Origin: CAZZKE01 sp964655005 | GTDB lineage: Bacteria; Pseudomonadota; Alphaproteobacteria; Rhodospirillales; JABHCV01 | Direction of reading: 5' to 3' | NCBI GenBank assembly: GCA_964655005.1 | Contig: CAZZKE010000008.1 | Location: forward strand, 11,084 to 75,083 | DNA: 64,000 bases | In this document: one piece after another, positions 1 to 7,496 of the stretch | How positions within the stretch are numbered: position 1 is the stretch's first letter | How the letters are laid out: each line of letters starts with the position of its first letter | Notes under the pieces: generated by a model | The model's input: the letters and a program-made list of their open reading frames with translations, nothing else | Told to the model about the DNA's origin: nothing | Database searches by the model: none | Program-made: the position numbers and the translations under genes

Positions 1-58
1 TTGCGGTAGAATGCCCCGGATTCGATGATTCGCCGTTTTTCGACCGTAAGGAGCGCCC

Positions 59-745
59 ATGAAAAAGTCTGTTTTTCTTGCCGTGATGCTGGTCGCCGTG
101 CTGGCCCTTGGCTCGTGCGCCGAAATGCGCCGCCAGCCGGGCTCCGTGGCCATTAATCTGGTCAATCAGGCGCGGGAAACCGTGCAGCGCTTTCAGGGCA
201 TGCCGGATTTGAAAATGTTCGCGGGTTATCTGGCCTCGGCCAAGGGTGTCGTCGTCCTGCCTACGGTCATCAAGGGCGGCCTGGTCTTCGCCGGCGAAGG
301 CGGCAACGGCGTCCTGCTGGCCCGCCGTGACGACGGTTCGTGGAGCCCGCCGGCCTTTTATATCCTGGGCGCCGCCAGCTTCGGATTGCAGGCCGGGTTG
401 CAGGACACCGAGGTTATTTTGATACTGCGCAGCGACAAGGCCGTCGATGCGATCATAAAACATCAGGGCAAGCTGGGTGCCGACGCCGGCATTACCATCG
501 GCCTGATCGGCCAGGGAGCGGAAATTTCCACCACCACCAATATTGGCGTCGATATCCTGGCTTTCGCCAACGCCAGGATCGGCCTGTTCGGCGGGGCGGC
601 GCTGGAAGGCGCCGTGCTGGCCCGCCGCAACGACCTGAACGACGCCTATTATGGGGCCGGGGCGATGCCGCGCGAAATCCTGTATGGCGGGCGCTACGAC
701 AATCCCCAGGCCAATGCCTTAAGGGCGACCCTTGCCGGGGGATAG
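59..745 (+). CDS. SYLF/Ysc84-domain lipoprotein
   Basis: Predicted 228-residue envelope lipoprotein. The N-terminus is a short basic stretch, a hydrophobic segment and a lipobox (LGSC, Cys about residue 20), so it is probably lipidated and membrane-anchored. The rest resembles the SYLF/Ysc84 lipid-binding fold: glycine-rich strands such as AKGVVVLPTVIKGG and GLQAG, and a C-terminal NARIGLFGGAALEGA segment typical of the family. A strong ribosome site (TAAGGAG) lies 6 bases before the ATG. The family binds phosphoinositides in eukaryotes; its bacterial role is unsettled. The stop lies just inside the likely start of cobQ, so the two may be co-transcribed, but no functional link is evident. Confidence 0.85.
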   Translation: MKKSVFLAVMLVAVLALGSCAEMRRQPGSVAINLVNQARETVQRFQGMPDLKMFAGYLASAKGVVVLPTVIKGGLVFAGEGGNGVLLARRDDGSWSPPAFYILGAASFGLQAGLQDTEVILILRSDKAVDAIIKHQGKLGADAGITIGLIGQGAEISTTTNIGVDILAFANARIGLFGGAALEGAVLARRNDLNDAYYGAGAMPREILYGGRYDNPQANALRATLAGG

Positions 746-2252
746 GCAGTGCCGCGCCCTGATGTTTCAGGGCACGGGATCGGATGTCGGTAAGTCGCTG
801 CTGGTCGCCGGATTATGCCGGGCCTATCACCGGCGCGGCCTGACCGTCCGCCCGTTCAAGCCGCAGAACATGTCGAATAATGCCGCCGTCACCGTTGAAG
901 GCGGCGAGATCGGTCGCGCCCAGGCCTTGCAGGCCCGTGCCGCCCATGTCCCCCCTTCCGTTCACATGAATCCGGTGCTGCTGAAGCCGGAAAGCGAAAC
1001 CGGCGCCCAGGTGGTGGTTCAGGGCAAGGTGACGGGGTCGGTCAGGGCCGGGGGCTATCACGCGATGAAGCCGGAATTGCTGGGTGCGGTGCTGGCCAGC
1101 TTTGCAATCGTCGCCGATCAGGCCGACCTGGTGCTGGTGGAAGGCGCCGGCAGCGCCGCCGAGGTCAACCTGCGCCGGGGCGATATCGCCAATTTTGGTT
1201 TCGCCCTGGCGGCGCGGGTTCCGGTGGTGCTGATCGGCGATGTCGACCGGGGCGGGGTGATCGCCTCGATCGTCGGCGTCCATGTCCTGCTTGACGCCCC
1301 GGAACGGGACCTGCTGGCCGGTTATATCATCAACAAGTTTCGCGGCGATCCGGCCCTGTTTGCCAGCGCCGATGATATCATCGGCGAAAAAACCGGACTT
1401 CGCTCGTTCGGCCTGGTGCCGTTTTTTGCCGACGCCCGTTTCCTGCCCAAGGAAGACGCCATGTCGCTGGACAACGCGGTCGACGACAATCCCGCCGACG
1501 CCGTAATCCGCATCGCCGTACCCCGCCTGTCACGCATCGCCAACTTCGACGACCTGGACCCGCTGGCCGCCGAACCGGGCGTCGCGGTCGACCTGATAGA
1601 AGCCGGATCGCCGTTGCCGGGCGATGCCGATGTGGTGTTGATTCCGGGCTCCAAGGCGACCATCGCCGATCTTGCATATTTGCGGGCGCAGGGCTGGGAT
1701 ATCGATATTCTGGCCCATGCCCGGCGCGGCGGCCTGGTCGTCGGGCTGTGCGGCGGTTATCAGATGCTGGGCCGGAAACTGCGCGACCCGAACGGCCTGG
1801 AAGGCCGGGCCGGAGAGGCCGATGGCCTTGGCCTGCTGGCCGTGGAAACCATGTTAAGCGATGACAAAACCCTGGTGACCGTATCCGGGCTGGACAACAT
1901 CAGCGGCGAACGGGTGCACGGTTACGAAATGCATCTGGGACTTAGCGAGGGCCCCGACCGGGCCCGCCCGTGGTTTCGGCTGGATGACGGGCGCGGCGAA
2001 GGGGCGCTGTCGCAGGATGGCCGAATCATGGCCACCTATCTGCATGGCGTGTTCGCCGCCGACGGTTTCCGCCATGCTTTTCTGGGCGCCATCCGGGGCG
2101 GGCGCGGTCCGGCCCTGGCTTACGAGGCGCGCATCGAACGGATTCTTGACGGGCTGGCCGATCACCTGGAGGCGCACCTTGATCTGGACGCCCTGCTGGC
2201 GGCGGCGACGAACATCAAACAGCCTTGGGCCGCACCGACAGAAGTTTTATGA
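732..2252 (+). CDS. cobQ: Cobyric acid synthase (CobQ/CbiP)
   Basis: Amidates side chains b, d, e and g of adenosylcobyrinic acid a,c-diamide using glutamine and ATP. The N-terminal half is a P-loop synthetase domain (GTGSDVGKS near residue 14, then KPQNMSNNA). The C-terminal half is a class-I-like glutaminase with its nucleophile in LCGGYQMLG and a late YLHGVF histidine. Length (506 residues) is normal. The TTG at 732 is preferred because AAGGG precedes it by 7 bases and it keeps the first beta strand before the P-loop; the ATG at 762 would delete that strand. It overlaps the SYLF gene by 14 bases and runs 38 bases into the convergent methyltransferase gene. Confidence 0.95.
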   Translation: MPGDRQCRALMFQGTGSDVGKSLLVAGLCRAYHRRGLTVRPFKPQNMSNNAAVTVEGGEIGRAQALQARAAHVPPSVHMNPVLLKPESETGAQVVVQGKVTGSVRAGGYHAMKPELLGAVLASFAIVADQADLVLVEGAGSAAEVNLRRGDIANFGFALAARVPVVLIGDVDRGGVIASIVGVHVLLDAPERDLLAGYIINKFRGDPALFASADDIIGEKTGLRSFGLVPFFADARFLPKEDAMSLDNAVDDNPADAVIRIAVPRLSRIANFDDLDPLAAEPGVAVDLIEAGSPLPGDADVVLIPGSKATIADLAYLRAQGWDIDILAHARRGGLVVGLCGGYQMLGRKLRDPNGLEGRAGEADGLGLLAVETMLSDDKTLVTVSGLDNISGERVHGYEMHLGLSEGPDRARPWFRLDDGRGEGALSQDGRIMATYLHGVFAADGFRHAFLGAIRGGRGPALAYEARIERILDGLADHLEAHLDLDALLAAATNIKQPWAAPTEVL

Positions 2253-2841
2253 TGTCTTTGTGTATGTACGTCGTCTCGATCAGTTCCAGTCCGGCCGCTT
2301 CCAGATACTGCTCGGTGTTCCGGTCGAACTCGGCGCCGTAGGCGTAGCGCACCCAGGGCGCCCACAGTTTCATGATAAACCGCCGCAGCGGTTGCCGCGA
2401 TATGGCGTATTCCAGAATATGAATGGTGCCGTCCGGCCGGCACACCCGGCGCAGTTCCTCCAGGGCCGGCTGCTGGTGTTCGCCGTCGAGGACGCAAAAC
2501 AGGAAAGTCGAAACCACGGCGTCGAAACTGTCGTCGGCGAAATCCATATCCATCACGTTCATTTCCCGCAGATCGACCGGGGTGCCCAGCGTGTCCCGGC
2601 GCCACCGGGCGCGGCCCAGCATGGCCGGGCTCAGGTCGATGCCGGTTACCTTGGTGTCATCGGGGTAATAAGGGAAATTACGCCCGGTGCCGACTCCGGC
2701 GTCGAGCAGGTCGCCCTTCAGCCCGTCAAACAGGAACCGGCGCAGGGGCCGGTAGCGGACCCATTCGAACGGCAGATCAAGAATGTCGTAAAGCCGGGCG
2801 ATGCGGTTATAGGTTTTCTGCTTGCCGATAATAACCTCCAT
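2215..2841 (-). CDS. Class I SAM-dependent methyltransferase
   Basis: Predicted 208-residue soluble methyltransferase of the UbiE/Pmt type. The SAM-binding motif I is LLDAGVGTGRNFPYY, followed by VTGIDLSPAMLGRA (motif II acidic residue) and the post-motif FDAVVSTFLFCVL. The amphipathic start (YNRIARLYDILDLPFEW) resembles bacterial phosphatidylethanolamine N-methyltransferases, so a lipid or quinone substrate is plausible, but the substrate cannot be fixed. The start at 2841 (MEVIIGKQ) is chosen over longer in-frame options because homology begins there. It sits inside the cobalamin locus on the opposite strand, with its 3' end overlapping cobQ. It is not one of the known corrin methyltransferases. 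Confidence 0.8.
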   Translation of the reverse strand: MEVIIGKQKTYNRIARLYDILDLPFEWVRYRPLRRFLFDGLKGDLLDAGVGTGRNFPYYPDDTKVTGIDLSPAMLGRARWRRDTLGTPVDLREMNVMDMDFADDSFDAVVSTFLFCVLDGEHQQPALEELRRVCRPDGTIHILEYAISRQPLRRFIMKLWAPWVRYAYGAEFDRNTEQYLEAAGLELIETTYIHKDIIKLLSVRPKAV

Positions 2842-2879
2842 GGGTCGTCTCGATGGGTCTTTATCAGTGATCCTTGGTA

Positions 2880-3881
2880 TTAGGGGCCCAGCCGGATAAT
2901 CGCCAGCGCCGCCACCCATATACCGTTAATCAGCGAGGCCACCATAAACAGATAAAGCATACGATGGATATCCCTGTTGGTGGCCTTCGCCGTACCGTCG
3001 CCGATCCACGGGTCATTGACGATTTGCGCGGAATAGCGGCGCGGCCCGGCCAGGGCCAGGGCCAGGGCTCCCGCCGCCGCCCCCTCCGGCCAGCCGGCGT
3101 TGACGGATTTGTGCTTGCCGGCATCGCGCAACATGATTCGAACGGCCGCCCCGGGGCTGGCCGTCGGCACGAAGGCGGCGGCCAGGACGATAAACAAACC
3201 CGACAGGCGGGCCGGGATCAGGTTCAGGACATCATCGAGCCGGGCCGCCGTCATGCCGAAGGCGCGATAGCGCGGCGTCATGTGGCCGATCATGCTGTCC
3301 ATGGTGTTGACCGCCTTGTAAATCAGGATTCCCGGAAACCCGAACAGCACATACCAGAACACCGGGGCGACCACGCCGTCACAAAAATTTTCGGCGCACG
3401 ATTCGATGGCGGCCCGGGCGACGCCGTGTTCGTCCAACTGGCGCGGGTCGCGCCCGACAATGTGGGAAACTTCGGCCCGGGCCGGTTCCAGCCCCTGCCG
3501 CAGGGCCATGGCGACGGCGCGAACCCGGTCATACAGGCCGCGACCGGCGAGCAGGGCGGTCAGCCCGAACAGTTCGACTATCCAGCCGAAGTCATGGTTC
3601 TGGGTCAGCCAGGCGACGGCCCAGCCGATCCCCGCGCAAAGCGCCACGACGACGCAAACGACCAGTGCGCCGCGCAACGCCCGGTCTGTTTCCGGGCGGT
3701 TTTCCCGGTTCAGCTTGCGATCGAACCAGTCGACCAGCCGGCCGATCAGCACCACCGGGTGGGGCACCCATTTGAACGGCAAAGCGGCATCGCCGATGGC
3801 GGCCTCGACGATCATGGCGATCAGCAACAGAATCAGCGGGTCGAACCCGTGGGTATTGCCGGCAAGACCAAAAATAAACAT
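2880..3881 (-). CDS. cbiB: Adenosylcobinamide-phosphate synthase (CbiB/CobD)
   Basis: Attaches the aminopropanol (phosphate) arm to adenosylcobyric acid, producing adenosylcobinamide (phosphate) at the membrane. The 333-residue protein has several hydrophobic segments (near residues 10-30, 80-105 and the extreme C-terminus) and family motifs: the early acidic IVEAAIGDA with the HPVVLIGR helix, SHIVGRDP, and CAENFCDGVVAPVFW. The start at 3881 (MFIFGLAG) gives a normal length; an upstream in-frame ATG would add 20 unlikely residues. It is transcribed away from cbiX, and the gap between them (3882-4020) shows no recognisable B12 riboswitch. A GGCCAG microrepeat near 3050 encodes an Ala-Leu run. 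Confidence 0.93.
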   Translation of the reverse strand: MFIFGLAGNTHGFDPLILLLIAMIVEAAIGDAALPFKWVPHPVVLIGRLVDWFDRKLNRENRPETDRALRGALVVCVVVALCAGIGWAVAWLTQNHDFGWIVELFGLTALLAGRGLYDRVRAVAMALRQGLEPARAEVSHIVGRDPRQLDEHGVARAAIESCAENFCDGVVAPVFWYVLFGFPGILIYKAVNTMDSMIGHMTPRYRAFGMTAARLDDVLNLIPARLSGLFIVLAAAFVPTASPGAAVRIMLRDAGKHKSVNAGWPEGAAAGALALALAGPRRYSAQIVNDPWIGDGTAKATNRDIHRMLYLFMVASLINGIWVAALAIIRLGP

Positions 3882-4020
3882 GGCGGCCAGTGTGCGGACC
3901 GGTCCGGTGCGGGTCAAACAAAATACTTGGCCGTTTGGCATTTAGGTTTAATGTGCTTCCGCCCGGAGGCAATGACCAGGCGACCACATAACCGAACGCT
4001 CGAAGGCAAGGACCAGGCGG

Positions 4021-4947
4021 ATGAATGACACGACGGAAGTTAAAACCGGCTTGATGATCTGCGGCCATGGCAGCCGCGACCAAAACGCGGTCCGGGAATT
4101 CAATACGCTTTCCGGGCACTTCCGCGAACTGTTCCCCAGTTACGAAATTGAAAGCGGCTTTCTGGAATTCGCCAAGCCGGTCCTGCGCGAGGGCCTGGAC
4201 AAGCTGAAGGAACGCGGCTGCGAACGTATATTGTGCCTGCCCGGCATGTTGTTCGCCGCCGGTCATGTCAAGAATGACCTGCCCAGCGAGGTCAATGAAT
4301 TCGCCGCCGCCAACCCCCATATAGATGTCCGCTACGGGCGGGAACTGGCGGTCGATCCGCGCCTTTTGCGGGCCGCCGCCGGTCGTATCGAAGAAGCCGA
4401 GGCCGCCGCGTCCGGCGACACCGGCCGCGGCGACACGCTGCTGATGGTGGTCGGCCGCGGGACCAATGATTCCGACGCCAATTCCAACGTCAGCAAGGTC
4501 GCCCGCATGTTGTGGGAAGGCCTGGGGTTCGGCTGGGCCGAAGTCAGCTATTCCGGGGTCGCCTATCCGCTGGTCGATGCCGGCCTGGCCCACGCCGCCC
4601 GCCTGGGTTACCGGCGGATTATCGTGTTTCCGTATTTTTTGTTTACCGGCATTCTGGTCAGGCGCATCTATGACTGGGTCGACGAAGCCGCCCGGACGCA
4701 CCCTGAAATTGAATTCATCAAGGCCCTTTACCTTAACGACCATCCCGACCTGATCGACACCTTTGTCAGCCGGGTCGATGAAATGCTGACCGGCGACAAC
4801 CTGATGAACTGCCGGCTTTGCAAATACCGCGAACAGATCATCGGCCATGAAGGCGACCTGGGCCAGGCGCAGGTGGGGCACCACCATCACGTTCGGGGCA
4901 TCGGAGTCGATGGTCACCACCACCACCACCATGACCATGAAAGCTGA
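4021..4947 (+). CDS. cbiX: Long-form cobaltochelatase CbiX with Fe-S motif and His tail
   Basis: Inserts cobalt into sirohydrochlorin, the committed step of cobalt-early B12 synthesis. The 308 residues form two related chelatase halves. The first carries GHGSRD (His16) and GMLFAAGHVKND (His82), the expected metal-ligand histidines. Residues 262-267 are MNCRLC, matching the MxCxxC motif that binds an iron-sulphur cluster in CbiX-long proteins. The last 25 residues contain runs of four and six histidines, probably a metal-storage or delivery tail. The histidine codons overlap the start region of cobH. It heads a run of six overlapping genes (cbiX-cobH-cobL-cobI-cbiG/cobJ-cobM). Confidence 0.94.
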   Translation: MNDTTEVKTGLMICGHGSRDQNAVREFNTLSGHFRELFPSYEIESGFLEFAKPVLREGLDKLKERGCERILCLPGMLFAAGHVKNDLPSEVNEFAAANPHIDVRYGRELAVDPRLLRAAAGRIEEAEAAASGDTGRGDTLLMVVGRGTNDSDANSNVSKVARMLWEGLGFGWAEVSYSGVAYPLVDAGLAHAARLGYRRIIVFPYFLFTGILVRRIYDWVDEAARTHPEIEFIKALYLNDHPDLIDTFVSRVDEMLTGDNLMNCRLCKYREQIIGHEGDLGQAQVGHHHHVRGIGVDGHHHHHHDHES

Positions 4948-5584
4948 AAAATTCAGCTACCTGCGCGACCCGGCGCAGATCTACCGGCGCTCTTTCGAAC
5001 TGATCGGTCGGGCGGTGGATATGAGCGCCCTGCCGCCGGACATGGCGAGCGTCGCGGCGCGGCTGGCCCATGCCTGCGGCATGGCCGATTTGGTCGATGA
5101 CCTGGCCTGGTCGGACGGCGCCGCCACCGCCGGCCGGGCGGCGCTGCGGGCGGGCGCGGCGATTATCACCGATGCCGAAATGGTCTCGGCCGGGATCATT
5201 CGAAAGCGTCTGCCCTGCGGCAACGCCGTGATCTGCACCCTGAACGGCGCCGGCGTGGCCGAACGCGCCGGCAATCTTGGCGTTACCCGGTCCGCCGCCG
5301 CGCTGGATTTGTGGCGGGACCACATCGAAGGCGCCGTGGTAACCATCGGCAATGCCCCGACCGCCCTGTTCCGGCTGCTCGAATTGCTCGCGGATGGCTG
5401 GCCCCGCCCGGCGTTAATTCTGGGCTTCGCCGTCGGTTTTGTCGGCGCCGTCGAATCGAAACAGGCGCTTGTCGACGAAGCGCCGGGTTTCGGGGTGCCT
5501 TATATTACGCTTTCGGGAAGGCGCGGCGGCAGCGCCCTGGCCGCCGCCGCCGTTAACGCCCTGGCCGGGGAGACGGGCCAATGA
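4937..5584 (+). CDS. cobH: Precorrin-8X methylmutase (CobH/CbiC)
   Basis: Moves the methyl group from C11 to C12, giving (cobalt-)hydrogenobyrinic acid. Diagnostic features are the IYRRSFELIGR start, the RLAHACGM segment carrying the conserved catalytic histidine, GNAPTALFRLLEL, and GFAVGFVGAVESK near the C-terminus. At 215 residues it matches the usual family length. The ATG at 4937 is chosen because the family N-terminus begins there. It overlaps the end of cbiX by 11 bases, and its stop overlaps the start of cobL, so translational coupling is likely. Confidence 0.94.
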   Translation: MKAEKFSYLRDPAQIYRRSFELIGRAVDMSALPPDMASVAARLAHACGMADLVDDLAWSDGAATAGRAALRAGAAIITDAEMVSAGIIRKRLPCGNAVICTLNGAGVAERAGNLGVTRSAAALDLWRDHIEGAVVTIGNAPTALFRLLELLADGWPRPALILGFAVGFVGAVESKQALVDEAPGFGVPYITLSGRRGGSALAAAAVNALAGETGQ

Positions 5585-6789
5585 GCGATACCGCCTGGAT
5601 CAACGTGGTCGGCCTGGGGGAAGACGGCCCGGATACATTGAGCCCGGCCGTCAGGACCATTGTCGAAACCGCCCAGTTGCTGGTTGGCGGCGACCGTCAC
5701 CATGCAAAAATCACCGAATTCGGCGGTCGCCGCCTGACCTGGGGAAGCGGCTTCGAGGCGGCGATGGACGAAATCGAAGGATGCCGGGGCGAACGCATCG
5801 TGGTGCTGGCTTCCGGCGACCCCCTGCACTATGGCGTCGGCGCCACCCTGATCCGCCGTTTCGGCGAACGGGCCGTGACGGTGTTTCCGGCGTTGGGGGC
5901 GTTCAGCCTGGCCGCCGCCAGCATGGGCTGGTCGATCCCCGACTGCCGGCTGCTTACCATCCATGGCCGCCCGCTGGAAATTATCAACCTGCATTTATGT
6001 CCCGGCGCCCGGCTGCTGGTCCTGAGCCGCGATGGCGGATCGCCGGGGGATGTGGCCGCGCTGCTGACCGCCAGGGGCTATGGCGACAGCCGCGTGACGG
6101 TGCTTGAACATCTGGGCGGGAGCCGCGAAAAACGTATCGAAGGCCGGGCCGCCGACTGGCCGCATGGCCGTGTCGCCGATCTCAACACCCTGGCCGTAGA
6201 ATGCCTTGGCGGTGATAACGCCCCGGCCCTGTCCAACGCCCCCGGCTTGCCCGACGAGGCCTTCGAACACGACGGCCAGTTAACCAAACGCGAAGTTCGC
6301 GCGGTCACCCTGGCCGCCTTGCAGCCGTTGCCGGGGCAGCTTTTGTGGGACCTGGGCGCGGGGTCCGGGTCGGTGGCCATCGAATGGCTGCGCCTGGGCG
6401 GCAACCGGCGGGCCATGGCCGTTGAAAGCGATCCCGATCGCCTCGCCCGAATCGCCCGCAATGCCGCCAACCTGGGTGTGCCGGGACTGGAAATTGTCGC
6501 CGGGCGATTCCCCGGGATAACGAAAAAAGATACCCCGGACGCCGTTTTCGTGGGTGGCGGAGTCTCCGAAACGGGCGTCATGGCGGCGGCCTGGGAAGCG
6601 CTCGGAAGCGGTGGCCGGATGGTCGCCAACGGGGTCACCACCGGGGCCGAACAGAGCCTGCTTGAATTTCACCGTATTCATGGCGGCGAGCTGGTTCGGC
6701 TAGGCGTCGAGCGGGCCGCGCCGATCGGCGGCAAGACGGCGTTCAGGCCGATGTTGCGGGTCACCCAGTATTCGGGCCGCAAACCATGA
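5581..6789 (+). CDS. cobL: Precorrin-6Y C5,15-methyltransferase, decarboxylating (CobL; CbiE-CbiT fusion)
   Basis: Methylates the corrin ring at C5 and C15 and removes the C12 acetate carboxyl. It is a natural fusion of CbiE and CbiT functions. The N-terminal half (about 1-210) is a tetrapyrrole methylase domain (VVGLGEDGPDTLSP, LASGDPLHYGVGATL). The C-terminal half (about 235-400) is a Rossmann methyltransferase with motif LLWDLGAGSGSVAIEW and FVGGGVSETGV. At 402 residues the length is normal for the fused form. Its start and stop each overlap neighbours by 4 bases (ATGA), placing it firmly in the cobalamin operon. Confidence 0.94.
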   Translation: MSDTAWINVVGLGEDGPDTLSPAVRTIVETAQLLVGGDRHHAKITEFGGRRLTWGSGFEAAMDEIEGCRGERIVVLASGDPLHYGVGATLIRRFGERAVTVFPALGAFSLAAASMGWSIPDCRLLTIHGRPLEIINLHLCPGARLLVLSRDGGSPGDVAALLTARGYGDSRVTVLEHLGGSREKRIEGRAADWPHGRVADLNTLAVECLGGDNAPALSNAPGLPDEAFEHDGQLTKREVRAVTLAALQPLPGQLLWDLGAGSGSVAIEWLRLGGNRRAMAVESDPDRLARIARNAANLGVPGLEIVAGRFPGITKKDTPDAVFVGGGVSETGVMAAAWEALGSGGRMVANGVTTGAEQSLLEFHRIHGGELVRLGVERAAPIGGKTAFRPMLRVTQYSGRKP

Positions 6790-7496
6790 CCGGCAAACTG
6801 TACGGCCTGGGCGTCGGCCCCGGCGACCCGGACCTGATGACCCTGAAGGCGGTGAAAGTCCTTGGGGCGGTGCCGGTAATCGCCTATCTGGTCTCGACAT
6901 CGTCGAACCAATCGGTGGCCCGCGCCATCGCCGACCGTTTTATCGGGCCGGACAAGACGGAAATCGAGATTCCCATGGCCATGCTGGAAGACGCCGGACC
7001 GGGCGGCGGCGTCTACGACCGGTACGCCGGGGCCATCGCCGGGCACCTGGATGCCGGACGCGATGTCGCCTGGCTGTGCGAAGGCGACCCGCTGTTGTTC
7101 GGCTCGTTCATGTATATCCTGGAAAGACTGGGCCCGGACTACCGCGTGGAAACCGTGCCGGGGGTCAGTTCGCTGGGCGCGGCGGCGGCGGCGGCGGGCT
7201 TGCCGCTGGTTTCGCGCCGCCAGTGTCTGGCGGTTGTCCCGGCGACCTTGCCGCGCGACCAGCTGGAACGCCGCCTGGCCGGCGGCGACGCCGTGGCCAT
7301 TTTCAAGGTCGGTCGCCATCTGGACAAGATTCGCGATATTCTCGGCAGCAATGGCCGGGCCGAAGGCGCGGTCCTCGTCGAACGGGCGACCCTGCCCGAT
7401 TGCCGCGTCCTGCCGCTTGACGAAGTGACCGGCGGCAGTCGCTATTTCGCCATGATCCTGCTCCCGCCACGCCCGAAGACCGGAGCAAACGGATGA
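6786..7496 (+). CDS. cobI: Precorrin-2/cobalt-factor II C20-methyltransferase (CobI/CbiL)
   Basis: Transfers methyl from SAM to C20 of (cobalt-)precorrin-2. The 236-residue protein is a single tetrapyrrole methylase domain. It has the glycine-rich GLGVGPGDPDLMTLKAV start, the CEGDPLLFGSFMY SAM-binding loop, and the family-specific VETVPGVSSLGAAAAAAG and VAIFKVGRHLDKI segments. Start and stop overlap cobL and the cbiG-cobJ gene by 4 bases. Given the neighbouring CbiX and CbiG, the natural substrate is more likely the cobalt-loaded form; sequence alone does not separate CobI from CbiL substrates. Confidence 0.93.
   Translation: MTGKLYGLGVGPGDPDLMTLKAVKVLGAVPVIAYLVSTSSNQSVARAIADRFIGPDKTEIEIPMAMLEDAGPGGGVYDRYAGAIAGHLDAGRDVAWLCEGDPLLFGSFMYILERLGPDYRVETVPGVSSLGAAAAAAGLPLVSRRQCLAVVPATLPRDQLERRLAGGDAVAIFKVGRHLDKIRDILGSNGRAEGAVLVERATLPDCRVLPLDEVTGGSRYFAMILLPPRPKTGANG

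Noticed and set aside
3050..3070. GGCCAG tandem repeat
   Set aside because: It is three units long and encodes an Ala-Leu run within cbiB, so it is a coding microrepeat, not a mobile or CRISPR-type repeat.
3882..4020. Cobalamin riboswitch between cbiB and cbiX
   Set aside because: No B12-box core or the expected helices were recognisable; a covariance search would be needed to be certain.
3592..4938. 448-codon leftward ORF opposite cbiX and the cbiB promoter region
   Set aside because: It lies across two well-supported genes, lacks any family motif, and its composition is the usual antisense shadow of GC-rich coding DNA.
4879..4940. Poly-His run resembling an engineered affinity tag
   Set aside because: It lies inside a native operon with an overlapping cobH start, and His-rich tails are natural in metal chelatases; no vector sequence adjoins it.
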